Notes under the pieces: generated by a model
What the model saw: the letters and a program-made list of their open reading frames with translations, nothing else
What the model was told of the DNA's origin: nothing
Database searches by the model: none
Translations under genes and position numbers: made by a program
In this document: positions 55,171-63,828 of the stretch, piece by piece
How the letters are laid out: each line of letters opens with the position of its first letter
Position numbering within the stretch: position 1 is the stretch's first letter
Source: Nitrospira defluvii
GTDB lineage: Bacteria > Nitrospirota > Nitrospiria > Nitrospirales > Nitrospiraceae
Length of the DNA stretch: 64,000 nt
Assembly: GCA_011525625.1 (NCBI GenBank)
Contig: WYAX01000029.1
Span: forward strand, 124,001 to 188,000
Direction of reading: 5' to 3'

Positions 55171-56561
55171 GTTGTGACCTTGAGGAGCGGCATCACGGTG
55201 CCGATGTCTTTTACCTGCTCCAAGTTCCAAACGGTCTCGATGAGACGAGCGAGTCGTGTCCCGCCGATGCGCCTCGATGCCAGGCGTCGGAACTTGTCTT
55301 CCACTTGCTGATCCGACAGGGGACGGGCCGGGTGGCCCAAGGGCAGGTCGACTTGCGTGCGGTGAGTGGTGCCCTTGGTGGTGGTGACCGTGAGACGGGT
55401 CGGCATCCGGTCGGGGTAGGCCTCGTCGAATTCCGGCAATCGAACCACGCGGATGTGACTCATGAGTGTGCGCAGCGTCGGATCGGACAGTCGTTTGGCG
55501 CTGAAGGATTGGAGCGTCAGGCGGCCGTCCAACAGGGCCGCGGCGACGCAGTAGGGAAAACTATGGTCGGCCGTTTCTCTCGTTGCGGGGCGCCACTTCT
55601 CCGGATCGCGCCCGATAATGTCTCGCGCCACCTCATAACTGCCGATTTCCACATCGGCCAGGTTGTGGATCGCATCAGGTCCCCCTTCCGTGATCAGCTC
55701 CGCCCGCAGCGTCAAGGCAGCCTCAACGGCCGTCTGGGCATGGTACTCGACCGGAACATGCTTGATGTAGGTGTCGAGAATCTTGAAGGGAACCGAAGCG
55801 CCGGTCGCGGCCTGCCGACCACCAAGCTTCGGCAGTTCGAAGGGCCCGGACACCAGCTTCATGAATCCCTTGTCGCCTTCAAAAATCGGCGCTGGTCCGG
55901 TCATGCCCAGCTTGGCCAGCTGCGCCGCAAACACGCCGTTACGCGCAGCATTCGAAAAAGCGCACGCTTTCCACATGGAGAGGTCGCCGACTCTGGTTTG
56001 CCGCAGGGCGACGTTCGCCACCGCGGCCAAGTTGATTGCCTGACGCGTCTGCGTTTCCGACAGTGTCATCACCTTGGCTGCGCCGAGCGCGGAGGAGATC
56101 GGCCCGTACGTGACATGGTCCCACCCTCGGGGTCGCAACGCCGCGGCGTCGCAGAGCCGACATTGGATCTCATAGGCCAGCGCGATGGCTTGGATGACAC
56201 GGGCGCCCGAGGCATGGACCGCTTCTCCCGCCGCGACGACCGCTGCGATATTGTCGGAAGGGTGGGCCGGTTCCTTCGCCAGGTAGGTGTCGTTGAAATC
56301 CAGATAGCGAACCATGGCGCCATTGGCAAAGGTCGCGAGATCCGCCAGGGTTCTGTGCCCTGTGCCCCAGACGGTTGCGCCGTGCAACACTTTCACCGAC
56401 TGCGCCATCTCTCGTGCGATGGAGCAGGGTGGGGAGTTCCAGGCGCCGAATGCGCAGCCCAGGCTGTCCAACATTCGTCGCTTGACCTCATGCACCACGA
56501 GTTCCGGAAGATCGTCGTCACAGAGTGAACGTGTGTACTGTGCAAGGTGATCGGCCAACAT
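55167..56561 (-). CDS. prpD: 2-methylcitrate dehydratase (MmgE/PrpD family)
   Basis: 464 aa. Family motifs: VKRMLDSLGCAFGAW, MVRYLDFNDTYLA, HPSDNIAAVVAAGEA, and KVPVEYHAQ-like VPVEYHAQTAVEAAL. It dehydrates 2-methylcitrate to 2-methyl-cis-aconitate without an iron-sulphur cluster. AGGAG is placed about nine bases before the ATG. It is the first of the three prp genes and follows meaB. Confidence 0.9.
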   Translation of the reverse strand: MLADHLAQYTRSLCDDDLPELVVHEVKRRMLDSLGCAFGAWNSPPCSIAREMAQSVKVLHGATVWGTGHRTLADLATFANGAMVRYLDFNDTYLAKEPAHPSDNIAAVVAAGEAVHASGARVIQAIALAYEIQCRLCDAAALRPRGWDHVTYGPISSALGAAKVMTLSETQTRQAINLAAVANVALRQTRVGDLSMWKACAFSNAARNGVFAAQLAKLGMTGPAPIFEGDKGFMKLVSGPFELPKLGGRQAATGASVPFKILDTYIKHVPVEYHAQTAVEAALTLRAELITEGGPDAIHNLADVEIGSYEVARDIIGRDPEKWRPATRETADHSFPYCVAAALLDGRLTLQSFSAKRLSDPTLRTLMSHIRVVRLPEFDEAYPDRMPTRLTVTTTKGTTHRTQVDLPLGHPARPLSDQQVEDKFRRLASRRIGGTRLARLIETVWNLEQVKDIGTVMPLLKVTT

Positions 56562-56573
56562 GTTCGCGATCTC

Positions 56574-57395
56574 CTAGCCTCCGCTTGTTGCTCCACGCTG
56601 CACGAGTCGTTCCGCAGGCTTGCCCCATCTCGGCCCGTTAAGGTCCTGGACTCGTCGGTATTCCGCGATGACGGCGATCAATTCCGAGATCCCTTCGCCC
56701 GTATGGGCTCCGGTCCGGAGCACCGTCCGGCACTGTTCGCGCAGATCTCGCATGGTGCGGTCGGCACCGTCATGATCGGCCTTGTTCATGACGACAATGT
56801 CCGCGACCTCCAGTAACCCCGCCTTCATAGCCTGGATCTCGTCACCGAGCCCCGGTGCCACCACCGCGATCACGATGGGGGCGACCTGCACGATTTCCAG
56901 CTCGTTCTGCCCGACGCCGACGGTTTCGATCAGCATCACGTCATAGGCTGCTGCCTCCAGGACCCGCAACGCTTCCCCGGTGGTGCCTGCCAGCCCACCC
57001 TGGTGCCCGCGTGTCGCCATGCTCCGGATGAAGACCATGGGATCATGTGCATGCTGCTGCATCCGGATGCGGTCGCCCAATATCGCACCACCCGTGATGG
57101 GACTGCTGATATCGACCGCCAACACACCGACCTTCTGTCCGAGTCGCCGGTAGGCAGTGATGAGTTGATCGATCAATGTGCTCTTTCCGGTTCCGGGATA
57201 TCCGGTGATGCCGATCACCGAAGCCTGCGTACGCGAAGGCGTGAGTTGCGCCAGGACTGCCGTTCCGACCGGGTCCCGGTTTTCGATGAGTGACATGACG
57301 CGCGCGATGGCCCGAACCTCACCCTTTGCGATCTGATCTGCCAGGGTCTCGGCTACGAGCCGCATGAACGATCGATCGAGACAGGCCTGGTCCAC
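56574..57395 (-). CDS. meaB: MeaB/ArgK-type G-protein chaperone of a B12-dependent mutase
   Basis: 273 aa from GTG 57395, one base after the preceding stop; ATG 57365 is an alternative. Walker A GYPGTGKST, the VDISSP segment, RMQQHAHDP, and the switch III-like RSMATRGHQGG are intact; NKAD is the G4 motif. It protects and reloads the cobalamin mutase using GTP. It is shorter than most MeaB proteins (about 320 aa), lacking most of the C-terminal dimerisation arm. Confidence 0.88.
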   Translation of the reverse strand: MDQACLDRSFMRLVAETLADQIAKGEVRAIARVMSLIENRDPVGTAVLAQLTPSRTQASVIGITGYPGTGKSTLIDQLITAYRRLGQKVGVLAVDISSPITGGAILGDRIRMQQHAHDPMVFIRSMATRGHQGGLAGTTGEALRVLEAAAYDVMLIETVGVGQNELEIVQVAPIVIAVVAPGLGDEIQAMKAGLLEVADIVVMNKADHDGADRTMRDLREQCRTVLRTGAHTGEGISELIAVIAEYRRVQDLNGPRWGKPAERLVQRGATSGG

Positions 57396-57396
57396 A

Positions 57397-58344
57397 TCAC
57401 ACCTTTACCGTTGCCGGTGGTTCGCAATGGCGTGGCACGTGAGCGAGTCGGGAGCTGAGTGGACGCCGTAGCGCTTCGGCCAACTGTTGCGCGCAAGCCG
57501 CCACCAGCCCTTCATCGACCGGCACCCTCGCGCCGGAGGCTTTTAAGGCAAACACGACATCTTCCGTCGCCACATTGCCGGAGGCGCCCGGCGCATAGGG
57601 GCAACCGCCCAGACCTCCCGCCGAACAGTCGAAGGTCGTCAGTCCATATTCGTCCCAGGCCGTGAGGACATTTGCGATCCCCATGCCATAGGTGTCGTGA
57701 CAATGCAGCGACAACCGGGCCGAGCCGATATGGGGAATCACGGTATCCAATAACATGCGGAGGTCAGACGGTGCGGCCTTGCCGACGGTTTCGCCCAACG
57801 ACAGCTCATCCACGCCGAGATCGAGCAGTTGTTTCATGACATCCAGCACGCGCGTCGGAGCGATACGTCCTTCATAGGGACAGAACACGACGGTGGAGAT
57901 GTAGGTGCGCACCAGCATGCCGTCACGTTCGGCCGCTCTGACGATCGGCCCAAAACGCATCAGCGATTCATGAACCGTGGCCTTGATGTTGTGGCGGGTG
58001 AAACTGTCCGACGCGGCGGTGAAGAGGGCAATCTTGGTGACGGCTGCCGCTCGGGCCCGCTCGAAGCCGCGCGCGTTCGGCACCAGGGCCGAATAGGTGA
58101 CACCGGGGAGGCGTTCGATGCTCCGGAAGACTTCGTCTGCATCCGCTAACTGTGGAATGGCCGTGGGGGAGACGAACGAGCCGGCCTCGATCTCCGCGAC
58201 ACCGGTTCGCGACAGGGCGTTGATCAGGGCGATTTTCCGCGCCGTGGGCAGAAAGGTGGACTCGTGCTGCAATCCGTCGCGCGGGGAGACCTCGATAATG
58301 CGGACGGACGATCGACGCAGGTCATGTGTTCCTGAGAGAGCCAT
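57397..58344 (-). CDS. mvaB: Hydroxymethylglutaryl-CoA lyase
   Basis: 315 aa from the ATG at 58344, which lies within the end of the enoyl-CoA hydratase gene. Hallmarks: VSPRDGLQHE near the N-terminus, SLGETVGKAAP, LHCHDTYGMGIAN with metal-binding His residues, and GLGGCPYAPGASGN with the catalytic Cys. It cleaves HMG-CoA to acetyl-CoA and acetoacetate, the last step of leucine catabolism. Confidence 0.93.
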   Translation of the reverse strand: MALSGTHDLRRSSVRIIEVSPRDGLQHESTFLPTARKIALINALSRTGVAEIEAGSFVSPTAIPQLADADEVFRSIERLPGVTYSALVPNARGFERARAAAVTKIALFTAASDSFTRHNIKATVHESLMRFGPIVRAAERDGMLVRTYISTVVFCPYEGRIAPTRVLDVMKQLLDLGVDELSLGETVGKAAPSDLRMLLDTVIPHIGSARLSLHCHDTYGMGIANVLTAWDEYGLTTFDCSAGGLGGCPYAPGASGNVATEDVVFALKASGARVPVDEGLVAACAQQLAEALRRPLSSRLAHVPRHCEPPATVKV

Positions 58345-59167
58345 GTTCCGACGTGCTCGCCTCCTCCGTTTGCCGTCCGGATGTCTGAGCCCAGGACGGC
58401 AACCGTTTGTTGAGAAATGCCGAGAGGCCTTCCGCGGCTTCCGGTCCGCTGCGAGCGCTCGCATTCACATCCACGCCGAGCGACCGGCAGTCGTGATCGG
58501 TCAGGGTCGGCATGCGCCGAAACAGGACTTTGCTGTCCCTGACTGCGCGAGGAGCCAGCTTCATGATGGCGTTCGACAGTTCGGCGACGCGATCGTCAAG
58601 CGCATGCGGTGGAACCATGTCATGCACCAACAGGAACCGCCTGGCTGTTGTGGCGTCGAACGTCTCGCCGCTCAGACCATAGCGTCGGAGAAAGGATTCC
58701 CCGGTTCTCCGCAGTAAAAATGGAGTGATGACCGCCGGGACCAATCCGAGTGTGGTTTCGCTCAGCGCAAACGTCGCATCTTCCGAGGCCACGACGATAT
58801 CGCAGGCGGCCAGCAGACCGAGTCCGCCTCCAAAGGCCGCCCCCTGTACCCTTGCGATGACCGGGCAAGGACATTCATCGACCGCACGGAGCATGCCTGT
58901 CAGTTGCTGCGCATCATTCCTGGCGCGGGCCTCGGAGACGGGCGATTCTGCCTGCATCCAGCGAATGTCGGCCCCGGCGCAGAAGACGGAGCCGGCCGCA
59001 GCCAATACGATGCCTTTCAACGTGGGTTCCTGCTCCAGCGTCTCAAAGGCCTGCCCGAGTTCGGCCACCATCACACTGTCGAAGGCATTACGCTGCTGCG
59101 GACGGTTGAGCGTAATTCTGGCCATGGTGCCCTGTGATTCAACCATGAGGGTTGCGAATCGCCGCAT
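58322..59167 (-). CDS. Enoyl-CoA hydratase/isomerase, probable methylglutaconyl-CoA hydratase
   Basis: 281 aa from the ATG at 59167 (GGGAGGA nine bases upstream). Crotonase fold: LNRPQQRNAFDS, the CoA-binding FCAGADIRWM, oxyanion-hole GAAFGGGLGLLAACD and SETTLGLVPA with the catalytic Glu region. Position between methylcrotonyl-CoA carboxyltransferase and HMG-CoA lyase fits hydration of 3-methylglutaconyl-CoA. Confidence 0.85.
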   Translation of the reverse strand: MRRFATLMVESQGTMARITLNRPQQRNAFDSVMVAELGQAFETLEQEPTLKGIVLAAAGSVFCAGADIRWMQAESPVSEARARNDAQQLTGMLRAVDECPCPVIARVQGAAFGGGLGLLAACDIVVASEDATFALSETTLGLVPAVITPFLLRRTGESFLRRYGLSGETFDATTARRFLLVHDMVPPHALDDRVAELSNAIMKLAPRAVRDSKVLFRRMPTLTDHDCRSLGVDVNASARSGPEAAEGLSAFLNKRLPSWAQTSGRQTEEASTSEHGSLRNT

Positions 59168-59192
59168 GGCGTCCTCCCTGGGGTGCGCCGGT

Positions 59193-60797
59193 CTACATAC
59201 GGAACACCGGCGCCCGACTGTCTTTGCTCGGCGCCGCCGTCGCAATGTCGAGACAGATCCCTATCGCCCTGCGCGTCTCCATGGGATCGAGGATGCCGTC
59301 ATCCCACAGGCGGGCGCTGCTGAAATAGGGGCTGCCTTCCTGTTCAAATTGCCTTGCGGTGGAATCGGTGATCCGCCGCCGTTCGTCGTCGGGTAAGGGA
59401 GAGCGGTCCCGTGCCCGTTGCTGCTGCTTCACCGTGACCAGGACCTGGCCGGCCTGTTGCGCGCCCATGACCGAGATCCTGGCGTTGGGCCAGGTAAAGA
59501 GGAATCGCGGCCCGTACGCCCGGCCGCACATGGCGTAATTGCCGGCCCCGTGGGAGGCCCCGACGACGAGGGTCAATTTGGGCACGTCCGCGGTCGCCAC
59601 CGCCTGCACCATCTTGGCCCCGTCCTTGATGATGCCTCTGCCTTCGTACTCCTTGCCGACCATGAACCCGGTGATGTTCTGGAGAAACAGCAAGGGAATC
59701 CGGCGCTGCGAACAGAGTTGGACGAAATGCGCGCCTTTCAGCGAAGACTCCGGGAGCAGCACGCCGTTATTGGCGACGATGCCGATCAGATGGCCCATCC
59801 AATGGGCGAAGCCGCAGACCAGCGTCGATCCATAACGCGCCTTGAATTCATGCCAGCGGCTCCCGTCCACGAGGCGTGCAATGACCTCGCGAATGTCCCA
59901 GGCCTGACGGGGATTCCGGGGAATAATTCCATAGAGGTCGTCGGCCGGATACAGCGGCTCCTCGATGCGCTCGCGCCTGAGCTTCGGCGGCCGGCGTCCC
60001 AATGTGGCGACTGAGGTACGACAGAGTTCAATCGCGTCGAGATCGTCTTCCGCCAAGTGGTCGCTGACCCCCGACAGGCGCGTGTGAAGGTCGGCCCCGC
60101 CGAGCTCCTCGCTGGTGACCTCCTCGCCGGTCGCGGCTCTCACGAGCGGCGGTCCGGCCAGATAAATAGTCCCGGTGCCTTTGACGATGATGTTCTCGTC
60201 GCACATCGCCGGGACATAGGCGCCGCCGGCCGTGCACATGCCCATGACGACGGCAATCTGCGGGATACCGGCGGCGGACATGCGGGCCTGGTTAAAGAAG
60301 ATCCGCCCGAAATGCTCCTTGTCGGCGAAGACCTCCGCCTGCAAGGGCAGGAACACGCCGCCTGAGTCGACGAGGTAAATCGCCGGGAGACGGTTCTCCA
60401 GCGCGATCTCTTGTGCCCGCAAGTGCTTTTTGATGGTCAGGGGAAAATAGGTGCCGCCCTTGACGGTGGCGTCATTGGCCGTAATGACGCAAAACCGATC
60501 GGACACGGAACCGATGCCGGTGATGATCCCGGCGGAGGGCACCCGATTGTCGTAGAGGCCGAAGGCGGCGAGGGGGCTCAGTTCGAGCCAGGGCGAGTCC
60601 GGATCGAGCAGGGCGGCGATCCGTTCGCGTGCGGTCAGCTTACCGCGTTCCTTCTGCAGCGCCACCGCATCGGCCGGGCCGCCCGCCTGCGAGAGCGCGA
60701 GATGCTTCTGCAAGTCGGCCGACAGCTGTTCGTAAGACGACCGGTTCTGGAGGAATTCTTCGGAGTCACGATTCACGGCGGTGTTCAGCGCGCGCAT
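59193..60797 (-). CDS. Methylcrotonyl-CoA carboxylase carboxyltransferase (beta) subunit
   Basis: 534 aa, right length for MCC beta. The N-terminal KERGKLTARERIAALLDPDSP, ITANDATVKGGTYFP, MGMCTAGGAYVPAM and QNITGFMVGKEYEGRG, plus VVGASHGAGNYAMCGRAY, are diagnostic of MCC-type over propionyl-CoA type. It transfers carboxyl from biotin to an acyl-CoA. The partner biotin carboxylase/BCCP subunit is not in this window and may lie beyond its end. Confidence 0.9.
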   Translation of the reverse strand: MRALNTAVNRDSEEFLQNRSSYEQLSADLQKHLALSQAGGPADAVALQKERGKLTARERIAALLDPDSPWLELSPLAAFGLYDNRVPSAGIITGIGSVSDRFCVITANDATVKGGTYFPLTIKKHLRAQEIALENRLPAIYLVDSGGVFLPLQAEVFADKEHFGRIFFNQARMSAAGIPQIAVVMGMCTAGGAYVPAMCDENIIVKGTGTIYLAGPPLVRAATGEEVTSEELGGADLHTRLSGVSDHLAEDDLDAIELCRTSVATLGRRPPKLRRERIEEPLYPADDLYGIIPRNPRQAWDIREVIARLVDGSRWHEFKARYGSTLVCGFAHWMGHLIGIVANNGVLLPESSLKGAHFVQLCSQRRIPLLFLQNITGFMVGKEYEGRGIIKDGAKMVQAVATADVPKLTLVVGASHGAGNYAMCGRAYGPRFLFTWPNARISVMGAQQAGQVLVTVKQQQRARDRSPLPDDERRRITDSTARQFEQEGSPYFSSARLWDDGILDPMETRRAIGICLDIATAAPSKDSRAPVFRM

Positions 60798-60808
60798 AGG
60801 TGTGCTCC

Positions 60809-61216
60809 TCAGTGTCCGACGTGGAGCCCCTTCACAAAGTCCAGGATCTCCTGCATCGGTGTCGCGGGTCGAAATAACATCTGTACACCGGCCGACTTCA
60901 GCCGCGGCACATCCTCATCGGGGATGATCCCTCCGCCGAATAGGGCGATGTCTCCGGCGCCTTGTTCCCGCAGCAGATGCAGCACCCGGGGAAACAGCGA
61001 GTTATGCGCGCCGGAATGGATGCTGAGGCCGATGGCGTGGACATCTTCCTGGATGGCGGTGGCCACAACCTGCTCCGGAGTCTGGTGAAGCCCGGTATAA
61101 ATGATCTCGACGCCGGCATCCCGGAGGGCGCGTGCCACGAGTTTGACGCCGCGGTCATGTCCGTCCAGTCCGACTTTCCCGATCAAAATCCGCAGGGGAG
61201 CCGTTGCTACTGCCAT
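60809..61216 (-). CDS. icmB: Cobalamin-binding small subunit of an acyl-CoA mutase (IcmB/MCM C-terminal type)
   Basis: 135 aa. The B12 motif GLDGHDRG (DxHxxG) supplies the lower-axial His, with GLSIHSGAH and FGGGIIPDED completing the B12-fold signature. It closely resembles IcmB, the small subunit of isobutyryl-CoA mutase, which also occurs as a separate chain. It overlaps the metallohydrolase gene by ten bases and would pair with the large subunit at 62202. Confidence 0.85.
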   Translation of the reverse strand: MAVATAPLRILIGKVGLDGHDRGVKLVARALRDAGVEIIYTGLHQTPEQVVATAIQEDVHAIGLSIHSGAHNSLFPRVLHLLREQGAGDIALFGGGIIPDEDVPRLKSAGVQMLFRPATPMQEILDFVKGLHVGH

Positions 61217-62055
61217 AGCCGCACCTCCTCCAGCACATACCGTCCTTCGGCCGTCTTTCGGACATGGCCGGCTTGGACCAAGGGATCATGTTCAAAGATC
61301 AACAACCAATGTTCTGCCACGGCTTGCTCCAGGACCCACCGTTTCGTGTCCAGGGTCCGGATTGGGTTGAGATCGTACCCCATGATGTAGGGAAGAGGCA
61401 GATGCGAGACGGTGGGGATGAGATCACCCAGAAAAAATGCGGTCTCTCCGTCGGACTCCACTTTCACGCTTTGATGGTATCGGGTATGCCCGGCGGTGAC
61501 GACGGCGGTGATGCCGGGAAGGAGTTCCGTGTCTCCCCGGATAAATTCCCACTGTCCGGCATGGGAGACGGGCGACAAATTGTCGTGGCGATAACTGGCC
61601 CTCGTCCGTTCATTAGCCTGGACCGCGTCTTCGTATTCTCCCAGTTGGACGCAATAGGCCGCTTTTGGAAAAGCCGGTTTCACAATCTGGGCTTCTGCCG
61701 TAACGGTGTTGCCTCCCGCATGGTCGAAGTGCAGATGCGTGTTTACGACCAAATGGATGTCGTCAGGGCTGAGGCCTCGTTGTGCGAGGGATTCGCGTAA
61801 CGTCGGCCTGCGCTCGACCGCAAAAATCGACTGGAATTTGGCATTTTCCTTATCGCCGAGCCCTGTATCCACCAAGACATGTGTGCCGTGCGCGTGGATC
61901 AACAGACAGGTCAGGCTCAGCGGAATGCGGTTGAGGTCGTCCGCGGGGCAGCATCGTTCCCAGAGCGTTTTCGGGACGACGCCGAACATGGCCCCGCCGT
62001 CCAACCGAAATCGTCCGTCCGTCACGGGATAGATCTCAAACGCTCCGAGTTTCAT
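61207..62055 (-). CDS. Metallo-beta-lactamase-fold hydrolase between the mutase subunits
   Basis: 282 aa with the zinc motif THLHFDHAGG (about 108-117), a further DTGLGDK Asp and later His ligands (AGHTRYH). The subgroup resembles lactonases, thioesterase-like and glyoxalase II-like enzymes. It sits exactly between the large and small mutase genes and overlaps the small one, so it likely acts in the same pathway, perhaps as an acyl-CoA or ester hydrolase. Activity unassigned. Confidence 0.78.
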   Translation of the reverse strand: MKLGAFEIYPVTDGRFRLDGGAMFGVVPKTLWERCCPADDLNRIPLSLTCLLIHAHGTHVLVDTGLGDKENAKFQSIFAVERRPTLRESLAQRGLSPDDIHLVVNTHLHFDHAGGNTVTAEAQIVKPAFPKAAYCVQLGEYEDAVQANERTRASYRHDNLSPVSHAGQWEFIRGDTELLPGITAVVTAGHTRYHQSVKVESDGETAFFLGDLIPTVSHLPLPYIMGYDLNPIRTLDTKRWVLEQAVAEHWLLIFEHDPLVQAGHVRKTAEGRYVLEEVRLWQ

Positions 62056-62201
62056 GTCCTACAGATCCTCCTATGCTCCCGCTTCTCATGTTCACCTGTG
62101 TCTCAGTGGTGACGACCAGGAGGCCTCCGGCTGCGCCGGTTCCACGAGGGCTTCTGCGCCGCGCGTTGCGCGAGCAGAGATGGCACCTGGTGGCCGCTGC
62201 C

Positions 62202-63797
62202 TCACAACACCACCGGTTCGCGGTAGGTTCCATACACCTCGCGTAATGCGCTGCAGATCTCGCCCACCGTCGCCTTCGCCAGAACGGCCTCAATGAGCGC
62301 GGGCATGAGATTCTGATGGCAGGCCGCCGTCTCCTGCACTTCTTCCAACGCGCCGGCCATTCGGAAAGGATCGCGAGATTTGCGTAGATCGGACAGCCGC
62401 GCCACCTGCTCCTGTTCCACCTCGGACCCGATTCGTAAAATGGGAATCGGCCGTTGAGTGTTCTCCACATATTCGGTGACGCCGACCAGACTCCGCTCGC
62501 CCCGCTCGAGCTCCCGCTGATACCGTTGCGACGCGTCAAGAATCTCGCGCTGCGGAAACCCACCTTCGATGGCGCGAATCATCCCTCCCATTCCGTCCAA
62601 TCGGCGGAAATAGTCCCGCGCTCCTTCTTCCAGGCGATTCGTCAACGACTCGACAAAATACGACCCGCCCAGGGGATCGACGGTATTCACGGTTTCGCTC
62701 TCGGCGGCAATGATCTGTTGGGTTCTCAGGGCGAGTGTCACCGCCTCTTCCGTGGGCAGTGCCAGGGATTCGTCCATCGAGTTCGTATGGAGCGACTGGG
62801 TGCCACCCAGCACCGCTGCCAATGCCTGGAGGCTGGTCCGCACGATGTTGTTCATGGGTTGTTGTGCGGTGAGGGAGCATCCGGCGGTCTGTGCATGGCA
62901 ACGGAGCTGGAGCGAGCGCGGGTTCTTCGGATGATAACGCCGTTCCATTTCACGCGCCCACAGCCGTCGAGCCGCACGGAACTTGGCGATCTCCTCAAAG
63001 AAGTCGTTGTGGACGTTAAAGAAGAACGACAATTGCGGGGCGAATGCGTCGACATCGAGTCCGGCCTTCACGGCGGCGTCCACGTAGGTCAGCCCGTCGT
63101 ACAGAGTAAACGCGAGTTCCTGGACAGCCGTCGAACCGGCTTCCCGGATGTGATAGCCGCTGATACTGATCGGATGCCATTTCGGCACGTGGGCGGCGCA
63201 GTAAGCGATCGTGTCGACGATTAAGGCCATATGGGGTTCCGGGGGGAAGAGCCACTCCTTTTGGGCGATGTATTCCTTCAGGATGTCGTTTTGGATGGTG
63301 CCGCCGAGTTGCGAAAACGGAATGCCGCGTTTCTGGGCAACGGCGAGGTACATGGCGAACAGCACGGCGGCCGGCCCGTTGATCGTCATCGAAGTCGTGA
63401 CCTGATCGAGCGGGATGCCGTCGAAGAGTCGCTCCATGTCGGCAAGCGAAGAGATCGCGACGCCGCAATGGCCCACTTCGCCCTGTGCTCGTGGATCATC
63501 CGAGTCGAGTCCCATCAACGTCGGCAAGTCGAAGGCCACACTCAGTCCGGTTTGGCCCTGGTGAAGTAAGTAGTGGAAGCGCCGGTTGGTGTCCTCTGCC
63601 GAGCCGAAGCCGGCGAATTGCCGCATCGTCCAGAGACGGCCACGGTACATGGTCGAATGGATGCCGCGGGTGTAGGGAAATGCGCCCGGGAGGCCGAGAT
63701 CCTGATCGGCATGCCAGTCTTTGAGGTGGTCCGGCGTGTAGACCGGTTCGATCGAGAGACCGGAGAGGGAGGTGAATCGAGATGTCCGCACACTCAT
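62202..63797 (-). CDS. icmA: B12-dependent acyl-CoA mutase large subunit, isobutyryl-CoA mutase type
   Basis: 531 aa from the ATG at 63797. The whole chain is a methylmalonyl-CoA mutase-like TIM barrel without the B12 domain. Known specificity positions differ from methylmalonyl-CoA mutase: F61 (RQFAGFG) replaces Tyr89, and Q179 (YIAQKEW) replaces Arg207. The F61-Q179 spacing of 118 residues equals Tyr89-Arg207 and the Phe80-Gln198 pair of isobutyryl-CoA mutase. H216 (GYHIREAG) matches His244. It should interconvert isobutyryl-CoA and n-butyryl-CoA with IcmB and MeaB. Confidence 0.85.
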   Translation of the reverse strand: MSVRTSRFTSLSGLSIEPVYTPDHLKDWHADQDLGLPGAFPYTRGIHSTMYRGRLWTMRQFAGFGSAEDTNRRFHYLLHQGQTGLSVAFDLPTLMGLDSDDPRAQGEVGHCGVAISSLADMERLFDGIPLDQVTTSMTINGPAAVLFAMYLAVAQKRGIPFSQLGGTIQNDILKEYIAQKEWLFPPEPHMALIVDTIAYCAAHVPKWHPISISGYHIREAGSTAVQELAFTLYDGLTYVDAAVKAGLDVDAFAPQLSFFFNVHNDFFEEIAKFRAARRLWAREMERRYHPKNPRSLQLRCHAQTAGCSLTAQQPMNNIVRTSLQALAAVLGGTQSLHTNSMDESLALPTEEAVTLALRTQQIIAAESETVNTVDPLGGSYFVESLTNRLEEGARDYFRRLDGMGGMIRAIEGGFPQREILDASQRYQRELERGERSLVGVTEYVENTQRPIPILRIGSEVEQEQVARLSDLRKSRDPFRMAGALEEVQETAACHQNLMPALIEAVLAKATVGEICSALREVYGTYREPVVL

Positions 63798-63828
63798 GAC
63801 GCGGCCCTCCAGCGTACGGGCTGGAACG

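Noticed and set aside
62202..63797. Annotation of the mutase as methylmalonyl-CoA mutase
   Set aside because: Both specificity residues (Tyr89 and Arg207 equivalents) are replaced by Phe and Gln at exact spacing, which is the isobutyryl-CoA mutase pattern.
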